Source of the DNA: Solirubrobacteraceae bacterium
GTDB lineage: Bacteria; Actinomycetota; Thermoleophilia; Solirubrobacterales; Solirubrobacteraceae
Assembly: GCA_030043235.1 (NCBI GenBank)
Contig: JASHYF010000209.1
Coordinates: 1 to 6,747 of the forward strand
Length of the DNA stretch: 6,747 nucleotides
Reading direction: 5' to 3'
Position 1 is the stretch's first letter. Each line of letters begins with the position of its first letter. The notes under the pieces were generated by a model. It did no database searches, had not been told where the DNA came from, and saw nothing but the letters and a program-made list of their open reading frames with translations. This document shows positions 1-5,544 of the stretch, piece after piece. The translations under genes were made by a program, and so were the position numbers.

Positions 1-426
1 GTCCTGCAGCCCCTCCCGCGCTCCTGGCTGTGCCAACGCCCGCTGGTCAGCGGCCTCCCGCAGCAGCTGCGAGAAACGGCGCTCGTCCTTGGCCAGAGCA
101 CGCAGGCGGCTCAAGCGCTCCTTGAGCAGCCGAACGCTCGAGAACGTCGCCCGCCGAGGAGAGCTGTCTGCAACGACGTCCAGGAGACCCCTGGCGATCC
201 AGCTGCGCACGGTCGGCCGGCTCACACCAAGCTCCTCCGCGACCTCGGGCACCGTGAGGGCGGGCGCATCCGAGCCAACTCTCTGCTTCGCCCGCTCGAG
301 CTCACGCTCAGCCACGGCTATATCGCCATTGGAAAGCGCGTGACGAGCGCGCGTGATCGTGTCGTCAAGCGTGACGAAGCTGGCCACCAACGCTCGATGC
401 TCGCGCTTGGTCATGACATCCATCAT
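1..426 (-). CDS. Helix-turn-helix regulatory protein, N-terminal 142 aa (runs off left edge)
   Basis: This minus-strand frame is open from ATG at 426 to the window edge without a stop, so the C-terminus is outside. Residues 1-55 look helical and charged (ending ELERAKQRVGSDAP). Residues 57-103 form an excisionase/MerR-like HTH: LTVPEVAEELGVSRPTVRSW, then IARGLLDVV. Residues 104-135 look like an amphipathic helix. The start MMDVMTKREH is chosen because GGAAGG lies about 9 nt upstream; the internal ATG at 414 is an alternative. Proteins of this shape, a short helical N-terminus plus an excisionase-type HTH, are common in actinobacterial accessory DNA as regulators or antitoxins. Which role applies here cannot be told, because the next gene lies outside the window. 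The HTH is clear; the function is an inference. Confidence 0.75.
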   Translation of the reverse strand, partial: MMDVMTKREHRALVASFVTLDDTITRARHALSNGDIAVAERELERAKQRVGSDAPALTVPEVAEELGVSRPTVRSWIARGLLDVVADSSPRRATFSSVRLLKERLSRLRALAKDERRFSQLLREAADQRALAQPGAREGLQD

Positions 427-772
427 ACCACCATGCCTTCCGAAAAAGCCAAGAAAAGGAAAGTCAATCAGCGACTGTCGACCGAAGCCCCGAACGCCAC
501 CTGCACACATGAGCAGCGCATATGGGCACTCGTCGCTGGAAGCGAGAGCGCACGTCACCAGGCTGCACCGCGCGCGGCTCGACCCCGCCGGCACCGGCCT
601 CGGCTACATGCGCGTAACGGACGCTTGCGCGCCAAGGCGCTCGCAGATCTCCCGACTCGATCCGCTCGGCGGCAAACCAGAAGCCCCTCGCGCCGCCGCT
701 GGTCTGTGTTGGCGGCGCCGAACGTCGGTCCCTCTCGCCGGCGGCAGTGTGATGATCGTCCACGGCGGCGCT
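427..772. other. Intergenic stretch with no recognisable gene
   Basis: Several overlapping open frames cover this GC-rich stretch on both strands, but their translations are Arg/Pro/Ala-rich with no recognisable domain, consistent with chance frames in high-GC DNA. No RNA gene or convincing terminator was seen. Its right half follows a broken gene, so it may be decayed coding sequence. Confidence 0.5.
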
Positions 773-1062
773 CTACTGCAGCGATTCAAGCGGATGCTGT
801 CGCCGAATGTAGTCGCCGAACAGGGCGCCGTGAAGTCGACGTAGCCGCGCCGCGGGCTGTAGATGAGTCCCTTGACGTCGATGAGGTTCTGACGGACAAG
901 CGCCGTGCGGCGTTGGTCGGTGCCGAGCCGTGCGGAGACCTCCGCGGTCTGTTGAGGGCCGTCGCCGAACTCCGCGATCGCCACCAGATACCGCCGCGCC
1001 GCGACGGTATCGCGATTGAGCCGGACGACAGTATATGCCTTTATATAGCTGTATTTGGTCAT
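773..1062 (-). pseudogene. Winged-helix fragment resembling the C-terminus of AAA-type ATPases, frameshifted
   Basis: Reading from ATG at 1062, the frame gives MTKYSYIKAYTVVRL..., then ARRYLVAIAEFGDGP, SARLGTDQRR and KGLIYSPRRGYVDFTAP. These resemble the C-terminal winged helix of bacterial and archaeal AAA ATPases, where patterns like 'YLRAMAELGPGP ... KGMIYSPxxG xxFTVPLF' recur. After the final TAP (about position 827) the frame loses sense. One extra base there restores LFGDYIRRQHPLESLQ and a stop at 773-775, giving about 96 aa. Either a base was lost or there is a sequencing error. The P-loop ATPase part is absent upstream. It is therefore a remnant, or possibly a stand-alone DNA-binding protein, since an inverted repeat overlaps its start. 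The family resemblance is from memory of the motif, not a search. Confidence 0.5.
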
Positions 1063-1080
1063 CGCATAAAACCAAATACA
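1050..1080. promoter_or_regulatory. Perfect 10-bp inverted repeat, candidate operator
   Basis: TGTATTTGGT (1050-1059) and ACCAAATACA (1071-1080) are perfect inverted repeats around an 11-nt spacer. The spacer contains the reverse complement of the ATG at 1062, so the palindrome brackets the start of the winged-helix gene. The region is strikingly AT-rich against its surroundings. Arms of 10 bp spaced by one helical turn suggest a dimeric repressor site, perhaps autoregulation. A hairpin in RNA is the alternative. Confidence 0.5.
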
Positions 1081-1176
1081 TCCCCGTCGGCGCGCCTCCA
1101 GGGCGCCACGACGCGGCCCCTCATCCGCTCGCGAGCCCGGCGTGCCACCTCACCCCGAACCTCCCGCCCTCGCCGT

Positions 1177-1336
1177 GGCACATCTCTGGCACAAGTCATT
1201 CCGTCCGATACGTCCGATGCGTCCCGAAACCGGCACAAAACGGACGATCTGGACGCCAGCGGACGCATATGGCGCGCGGCCACGAGGTTGAGGGCCTTGT
1301 GGGGAGATTTCCCCGTGGTGGTTCGAGTCCACTCGG
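1177..1336 (+). repeat. tRNA-Leu(GAG)-like repeated element, copy A
   Basis: Copy A aligns without gaps to 5545-5704, with 115 of 157 positions identical by hand count. Its 5' end has a tandem 11-nt motif (GGCACATCTC, then GGCACAAGTC). It is followed by CGTCCGAT repeats and a potential hairpin (CGTCCG at 1202-1207 with CGGACG at 1241-1246). The 3' part reads like a class II tRNA: D-arm-like GCG...CGC (1259-1275), anticodon stem CGAGG/CCTTG around loop TTGAGGG (GAG at 1290-1292, preceded by T), variable arm GGGG/CCCC (1301-1314), and T-arm GGTGG-TTCGAGT-CCACT (1317-1333). Six extra nucleotides separate the D-arm from the anticodon stem. No 5' strand pairs with a 3' acceptor, and there is no CCA. 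It is probably a structured RNA or tRNA-derived repeat, not a working tRNA. Confidence 0.65.
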
Positions 1337-1447
1337 CCTGCATTTCTACAACGGCGAAGTCCTCGCGCTCGGACTGATGGCCTCGGGATGCCGGGCCCCG
1401 GGCGTCGATCTTCGGTTGGTGCGCCGGAACGCATGCGTAGCACGTGG

Positions 1448-1470
1448 GGCCGGCCGTATAATCGGCGGCC
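1448..1470 (+). promoter_or_regulatory. Promoter -10 box inside an imperfect palindrome
   Basis: A perfect TATAAT lies at 1457-1462, with no good -35 hexamer upstream, which is common in high-GC actinobacteria. The hexamer sits exactly between GGCCGGCCG (1448-1456) and CGGCGGCC (1463-1470), which pair over 8 bp with one bulged G. A start site near 1469 would leave a leader of about 50 nt before the gene at 1522. The symmetry suggests that a repressor could occlude the -10 box; that part is inference. Confidence 0.5.
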
Positions 1471-1521
1471 GCGGGCTGTGGGTGGTCCGAGCAGAACGGC
1501 ACTCTCATCCTGGAGACGTCG

Positions 1522-2733
1522 ATGCAGAGCAGAGCTATCTCGCGGATCTCGGCCTTCGCGGTGGTCGTGGGGTGCGTGGCGTCGCTGACGCTGGCGCCGG
1601 CGGCGCGCGCCGGCGGCGGCTCGAGCGCGAGCGTGTCGAACGCGTACGAGTTCCTCGACCAGATGATGGACCTGTACGCCACCGGTTCGGTGCCGCGCCT
1701 GGTACAGAGCTTCAGCGGCGGCCCGCTGGGCGAAGAACACGACACGGCGTCGGTGATCTATGACGACACCCTGGTCATCGACGCCTTTCTCAGCGAGGGC
1801 AGCGCCGAAGGCGTCTCGCGCGCCGAGGTCATCGGCAACGCGCTGCTCTACGTGCAGGCCAACGACCCCGCGGGCGACGGCCGTATTCGCGAAGCCTACG
1901 CACCGACTCCGCTCAGCGCGCCGAGCGACGTCGACGCGGTCGAAAAGGGCAGCTCGACGGGCCCGATGGCGTGGGCCGGCCAGGCGCTGGTGCATCTGTA
2001 TGTAGCGAGCGACGATGCCTCCTACCTCGCGGGAGCCGAGGCACTCGGCAACTGGGTGCAGGCCCACTGCTACGACAGGCGCGGCGCCGGCGGCTACACC
2101 GGGGGCGAGACCCCGCGCGGCAAGCGCATCCGGTGGAAGTCGACGGAGGAAAACATCGACCTGTACTCGTTCTTCGAACTGCTCGCCGAAACGACCGGCG
2201 AAGCCGTGTGGTCCGCAAGGGCTGCCTGGGCCAGACATTTCGTGGAAGCGATGTGGGATGCCCGGGAAGGTCGGTTCTACGAGGGAACGAAGACCAACGG
2301 AAAGACGCCCAACAACGAAGTCCAGCCCGAGGACGTCAACAGCTGGTCGTATCTGGCACTCCGGGACCCCGCCTTCCAGGCATCGGTGAGCTGGGACGTC
2401 GCCAACCTCGCGGTCAGCGCGGAAGGCTTCAGCGGCGTGAGCTTCTGCGAGGGTGCACGCACAGGGGTGTGGTTCGAGGGCACTGCCCACCTGGCCGACG
2501 CGCTGGAGCTACGCGACGGCCCAGGGGACGAGGCGCAGGCCGAAGCCTATCTGTCGGATATCGAATACGCCCAGACCAACGGCCCCAACAACGACGGCCT
2601 CGGAATCATCGCTGCGTCGAACAAGCTCAGCGAATGCGAAGGTGAATTCTATTACCCGTCCCTGCACACCGGTGCGACCGCTTGGTACGTCATGGCTGCC
2701 CGGCGGGTCGACCCCTTCCTGCCGCTGCCCTGA
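1522..2733 (+). CDS. Secreted (alpha/alpha)6-barrel protein, six-hairpin glycosidase-like
   Basis: The 403-aa protein starts at ATG 1522, with TGGAGA (GGAG at 1512-1515) six bases upstream. Residues 1-30 are a signal peptide: basic N-terminus, hydrophobic core, and ARA ending at residue 30. VVGC at residues 15-18 also fits a lipobox, so a lipoprotein is possible, but the hydrophobic run continues past the Cys, favouring ordinary Sec cleavage. The rest has repeated helical hairpins with conserved-looking motifs: YDDTLVIDAFL (80-90), STGPMAWAGQAL (145-156), KSTEENIDLYSFFEL (206-220), GVWFEGTAHLADAL (315-328) and LHTGATAWYVMAA (381-393). This pattern recalls uncharacterised six-hairpin (toroid) glycosidase-like proteins. 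Acidic residues in YDD, STEEN and FEGT would be catalytic candidates, but no substrate can be assigned. It stands alone between copies A and B, convergent with the SDR gene. Confidence 0.85.
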   Translation: MQSRAISRISAFAVVVGCVASLTLAPAARAGGGSSASVSNAYEFLDQMMDLYATGSVPRLVQSFSGGPLGEEHDTASVIYDDTLVIDAFLSEGSAEGVSRAEVIGNALLYVQANDPAGDGRIREAYAPTPLSAPSDVDAVEKGSSTGPMAWAGQALVHLYVASDDASYLAGAEALGNWVQAHCYDRRGAGGYTGGETPRGKRIRWKSTEENIDLYSFFELLAETTGEAVWSARAAWARHFVEAMWDAREGRFYEGTKTNGKTPNNEVQPEDVNSWSYLALRDPAFQASVSWDVANLAVSAEGFSGVSFCEGARTGVWFEGTAHLADALELRDGPGDEAQAEAYLSDIEYAQTNGPNNDGLGIIAASNKLSECEGEFYYPSLHTGATAWYVMAARRVDPFLPLP

Positions 2734-2788
2734 CCACGCGAAGGTGCTTGGTGAAGCAGTCCCCGAGTGAGGATCTTGCATGTGCGTG

Positions 2789-2840
2789 CGAGGTTGAGGG
2801 TCTGTGGACCTCTGGGCCGGTGGTGGTTCGAGTCCATTCG
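2789..2840 (+). repeat. tRNA-Leu-like repeated element, partial copy B
   Basis: This stretch shares GCGAGGTTGAGGG and GGTGGTGGTTCGAGTCCA with copies A and C, plus an intervening hairpin-like GGACC/GGGCC (2806-2810 and 2814-2818, 4 of 5 pairs). The loop TTGAGGG (2794-2800) and T-arm GGTGG-TTCGAGT-CCATT (2822-2838) are kept. The anticodon stem is reduced to about 3 pairs, and the 5' part shared by A and C is not recognisable. It lies just downstream of the secreted-protein gene in the same orientation as the other copies. It looks like a decayed or 5'-truncated copy. Confidence 0.55.
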
Positions 2841-2904
2841 AGCGCATGGGCGAAAGGTCCGGAACCTCAACGGTGCTTCGCAACGGCGTGTCCGCCGGGG
2901 GCTA

Positions 2905-3603
2905 TTACCAGGCAACGGGTCCGTCGCGGCTGACGAAGGTGCCGGTCGGGCCATCGGAGCCGACGGTCGCCATGCTGACGATCGCGTCGGTGCCTTCCGT
3001 GACCGTCTGCGTGCCCGTGTTGAAGTTGAGGTCGGTCGCGGTGTAGCCGGGATCGACCGAGTTGATCCTCATACCGGGGAATGCCTTGGCGTACTGCACG
3101 GTGAGCATGTTCAGCGCCGCCTTGGAAGAGCTGTAGGCGGGAAGGATCCATCGTGACACGGGTGAGTGGGGGTCTGTGCTGCGCGCCAGCGATCCCAGTC
3201 CGCTCGACACGTTCACGACCACGGGCGACGCCGAACGTTCGAGCAGCGGCACGAACGCACGCATCGTGCGGACGACCCCGAGGACGTTGACCTCGTAGAC
3301 CTGCTGGACCACCGCTGCCGTCAGCTCCTCCGGCTGCGGCACCTCTCCCGCGATGCCGGCGTTGTTGATCAATACATCGAGCACGCCGCCGGTTTCGTCG
3401 GCGAGCTCTACAGCGGCTGCCTCGACCGAGGCATCGTCCGCGACATCGAGCACCAGACTACGGGCGCCGAGCTCCTCCGCGGTGGCGAGGCCGCGTTCCG
3501 GGTCGCGCGCCGAAGCCCAGACGTCGTGCCCGTCGGCCAGCAGACGACGGGCGGCCTCGCGGCCGAGGCCCTTGTTTGCACCAGTGATCAGGATCGTCGA
3601 CAT
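2905..3603 (-). CDS. SDR family NAD(P)-dependent oxidoreductase
   Basis: This 232-aa classical short-chain dehydrogenase/reductase has a Rossmann fold. The cofactor motif is TGANKGLG (residues 7-14), with ASARD (30-34) after the second strand; an Arg there usually favours NADP(H). The rest follows the family order: D53 in LVLDV, NNAG (80-83), Asn106 in YEVNVLG, Ser133/Ser134 in NVSSG, and the catalytic YSSSK with Tyr157 and Lys161. PGYTATDLN (about 189-197) follows the sixth strand. The length is normal and it ends at TAG 2905-2907. The ATG at 3603 is preceded by GGGAGG, about 14 nt away, a long spacing. The substrate cannot be deduced; the sequence resembles carbonyl-reductase-like SDRs. It follows the 111-aa antitoxin by 143 bp on the same strand but has no evident functional link to it. 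Confidence 0.95.
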   Translation of the reverse strand: MSTILITGANKGLGREAARRLLADGHDVWASARDPERGLATAEELGARSLVLDVADDASVEAAAVELADETGGVLDVLINNAGIAGEVPQPEELTAAVVQQVYEVNVLGVVRTMRAFVPLLERSASPVVVNVSSGLGSLARSTDPHSPVSRWILPAYSSSKAALNMLTVQYAKAFPGMRINSVDPGYTATDLNFNTGTQTVTEGTDAIVSMATVGSDGPTGTFVSRDGPVAW

Positions 3604-3746
3604 CGGCCGAGACGGCGCCTCCCGCGCGACGGCTCATTGCATCCTGATAGAGCCTACCGCTCACGGCGCCGCCGGCGCCGGAAGCGCATCCGGTCGAGCA
3701 CAAAGACCCGCAGGTCGACGGTCCGCCGCGATTCGCAGCGCCACCG

Positions 3747-4082
3747 TCAGGACACGTCTGGATACTCGATCTCAGAGATCGGCCTGGCAACCCGCCGGTA
3801 CTCGCCGCGAGCGATCAGCTCGATCGGCTTGGCGTCATCCAGCGCGAGCACCGGCCGCTGCAGCCACACGGCGATCGACTCCGCCCGCAACACACGCCCA
3901 AGACGCCTGACCATCTCCCCCAGCTCGATCAGCCGTTGCGCACGCGCCCCCGTCGGCTGGCTACGGCCGGCAAGCCAACCCCGCACGGTGCTCGGCTTGG
4001 CGCCGGTGGCCTCCGCGATCAGCCGATCGGACAGGCCAGCGAAATCGTGGACCTCTCGCGCCTCCTCAAGCAACGGACTCAT
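3747..4082 (-). CDS. Xre/MbcA/ParS-type antitoxin (111 aa)
   Basis: From ATG at 4082 the protein has 111 aa. Residues 17-47 form an HTH (LSDRLIAEATGAKPSTVRGW, then LAGRSQPT). Residues 50-104 give the C-terminal toxin-binding helices of the MbcA/DUF2384 class, ending AVWLQRPVLALDDAKPIELI, then ARGEYRRVARPISEIE. Such proteins normally neutralise a RES-domain NAD+-degrading toxin and repress their operon. Usually the toxin follows the antitoxin; here the next gene downstream is an SDR, and the RES gene lies upstream, 151 bp away on the same strand. It may be a second antitoxin for that RES protein or an orphan that lost its toxin. Longer in-frame starts exist (ATG at 4124), but their extra residues look unlike the family. 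No strong ribosome-binding site was seen. Confidence 0.85.
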   Translation of the reverse strand: MSPLLEEAREVHDFAGLSDRLIAEATGAKPSTVRGWLAGRSQPTGARAQRLIELGEMVRRLGRVLRAESIAVWLQRPVLALDDAKPIELIARGEYRRVARPISEIEYPDVS

Positions 4083-4189
4083 AGCCACAGGCTGGCACGC
4101 AATCGCGATTAGTCGCAAAACCATCGCCCGTACTCGCGGGCCCTGGCCAGGAGGCCTGCCCTCGACCGCTCGGAAGTGGAGCCACGAAG

Positions 4190-4217
4190 CCCCGCGGATG
4201 AATCGAGCAACGCGGGG
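4190..4217 (-). terminator. Hairpin downstream of the RES gene, possible terminator
   Basis: CCCCGCG (4190-4196) and CGCGGGG (4211-4217) form a perfect 7-bp stem with a 14-nt loop, 17 bp beyond the RES stop codon. No U-tract follows on the minus strand, so intrinsic termination is doubtful. It could instead be a processing or pausing hairpin between the RES gene and the 111-aa antitoxin gene. Confidence 0.3.
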
Positions 4218-4233
4218 ATGACGCCACGATCGA

Positions 4234-4800
4234 CTATGGCGTGGGTAGGACGCGATAGCCAAAGACCCGCTTGGCCTCACGTACAAGGGTGTCCGGGATA
4301 GTCACGCTGTCGGTCGGCCATCGTCGATCGGCCGGATCGGGTGCCCCGGCCGGAGCGAACAGTGCGAGTCCGCATCGTTTCTGCGCGGGGTCGTGACGGA
4401 TGAAGTAGCGGATGCCCGCGAACCCATCTTCGAGTGCCCGCACCGCGAACGCGTGGCTCTGCTCGTATTGCTCGTTGGCGCCAAGCGACGCAGTGACGCC
4501 GAAGCTCAGCGCTCGGCGCGAGGTGATGTCGGCGAGACGAAGGTCGCGTTTGAGCGTGACTGCCAACAGCGATCTTTGCGCTATCTCCGTCTCGGCCAGC
4601 AGCATATTCTTGCGGAAGACCTCGATCCAAGCACCCAGCTGCGTCTCAGCTAGATAGCAGGTACCCATACCGGTGCCGACTGGATCGAAGCGGCCGTCTC
4701 CATTGGATGAGAACCACCACGGCGATTTGGCGGACTTGTGGATTCGATAGACCGTCGCGTCGCCCCGCAGCGTTCGCCGCGGGAAGGCACTTGGGCTCAC
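4234..4800 (-). CDS. RES-domain toxin (NAD+-degrading, MbcT-like), 188 aa
   Basis: The GTG at 4800 overlaps the upstream gene's TGA by 4 bp (GTGA, 4797-4800); the longer open frame extending to 4872 overlaps the antitoxin and lacks family character. The RES signature is clear: VYRIHKSAKSPWWFSS (residues 17-32, Arg19), RFDPVG (37-42), GTCYLAETQLGAWIEVFR (46-63, Glu60), YEQSHAFAVRAL (112-123, Ser115), then GIRYFIRHDP (129-138). Arg, Glu and Ser are the residues for which the domain is named. Characterised RES toxins destroy NAD+ by phosphorolysis or hydrolysis, causing growth arrest. Length is normal and all key residues are present, so it could be active. Translational coupling to the preceding antitoxin-like gene would help keep toxin in step with antitoxin. 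Activity is inferred from family membership. Confidence 0.9.
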   Translation of the reverse strand: MSPSAFPRRTLRGDATVYRIHKSAKSPWWFSSNGDGRFDPVGTGMGTCYLAETQLGAWIEVFRKNMLLAETEIAQRSLLAVTLKRDLRLADITSRRALSFGVTASLGANEQYEQSHAFAVRALEDGFAGIRYFIRHDPAQKRCGLALFAPAGAPDPADRRWPTDSVTIPDTLVREAKRVFGYRVLPTP

Positions 4801-5444
4801 TGCACGAGTCGCGTTGCGTCCTGTTGAGCCACACGACGCAGGTGCGCGGCATCCCGTCCAGCGCGCGCCCATGCCACCGGCGAGAGACCGCCGAGCGCGT
4901 CATCGTCTGATGCGACGCACCAAGCAGCGGCGGTCCACGGGCTACTCGCCGCGCCGGCGAGCAGCCAGAACGCCACGATCAGCGACTGCAGCGGCTGGCC
5001 ATCGTGGAACTGGAACACCGGATATCGGCGGTGACCTGCGCTGTCGGGTAGCGCGATGAGCCGCTTCGAGCGCAGCAGTTCGTCGACCCGCTGCCGAGAG
5101 ACTCCGAGCAGCTCGCGGACCTCGGCGGTGCCCAGCAACGGCCCAAGCTCGTTCTCCCATGCCTGACTCACGGCGGCCAGCACCCCGCCGCGGCGGGCAG
5201 CCTCCACGCTGAGGCTCCGCTCCGCTCCAAGGAGCTCGCCCACGGCTTCTACGAACGCCACCACGGCCTCCTCGGATAGATGAAACTGTGAGGCCAGCTC
5301 GGCGACCGTGATGCCGGGCCTCTCCTCGACGAGCAGCTTGAGAACGGAGGCCTTGGTGCGCTCCAAGTCCGACGAGACGTCTCGCAGGGTTGCCTCAGCG
5401 CGGTCCAGCGCCTCGAAGACCTCCGGGCGATCCTTGACGGTCAT
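4797..5444 (-). CDS. MbcA-like antitoxin with two HTH segments (215 aa), partner of RES toxin
   Basis: This protein begins at ATG 5444 and ends in TGA shared with the RES start. Residues 8-31 look like a coiled helix. Residues 32-68 look like a winged HTH (ITVAELASQFHLSEEAVVAF). Residues 103-140 hold a second HTH (LLGTAEVRELLGVSRQRVDE, then LLRSKRLIALPDSAGHRR). Residues 141-215 resemble the toxin-binding end of MbcA-type antitoxins, with YPVFQF and SSPWTAAAWCVASDDDALGG, followed by LSPVAWARAGRDAAHL. It is about twice the length of the 111-aa relative downstream, mostly from the N-terminal extension. Position, overlap and C-terminus all point to the cognate antitoxin and autorepressor for the RES toxin. 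It has no Shine-Dalgarno site; a -10-like TAATAT only 6 nt upstream suggests a leaderless mRNA. Confidence 0.85.
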   Translation of the reverse strand: MTVKDRPEVFEALDRAEATLRDVSSDLERTKASVLKLLVEERPGITVAELASQFHLSEEAVVAFVEAVGELLGAERSLSVEAARRGGVLAAVSQAWENELGPLLGTAEVRELLGVSRQRVDELLRSKRLIALPDSAGHRRYPVFQFHDGQPLQSLIVAFWLLAGAASSPWTAAAWCVASDDDALGGLSPVAWARAGRDAAHLRRVAQQDATRLVQ

Positions 5445-5447
5445 GAC

Positions 5448-5477
5448 GCTATATTACCATACAGCCAAAAGCTGCAA
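5448..5477 (-). promoter_or_regulatory. Leaderless promoter and overlapping operator of the RES TA pair
   Basis: On the minus strand, TTGCAG (5472-5477) and TAATAT (5451-5456) are 15 bp apart, and the -10 box ends 6 nt before the ATG, placing the transcript start at or next to the start codon. The -10 lies within the near-palindrome GCTATAT-TACC-ATACAGC (5448-5465, 6 of 7 arm positions paired). An antitoxin bound there would block RNA polymerase, the usual autoregulation of TA operons. The -35 match is weak. Confidence 0.5.
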
Positions 5478-5544
5478 GAACGTCGGTTCCGAGCAGACTG
5501 GCACAGGCGTCAGCCCCGGCGCCGCGTCGTCGGCCCGGCCCAGG

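Noticed and set aside
340..1377. A 345-residue plus-strand open frame across the HTH gene's 5' end, the intergenic region and element A
   Set aside because: Composition is Arg/Pro/Ser-rich with no domain. It runs antisense to the winged-helix gene and through the tRNA-like element, so it is a high-GC chance frame.
1150..2490. A 446-residue minus-strand frame antisense to the secreted-protein gene
   Set aside because: The plus-strand gene has a signal peptide, ribosome-binding site and conserved motifs. The minus frame has none and includes antisense tRNA-like sequence.
3665..3679. GC-rich palindrome GGCGCC-GCC-GGCGCC between the SDR and the 111-aa antitoxin genes, as a terminator
   Set aside because: No U-tract on either strand, and such sequences arise readily at this GC content.
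4234..4872. A longer start for the RES toxin upstream of 4800
   Set aside because: The extra N-terminal residues are antisense-like low-complexity sequence overlapping the antitoxin by 76 bp. The GTG in the 4-bp overlap fits a coupled operon.
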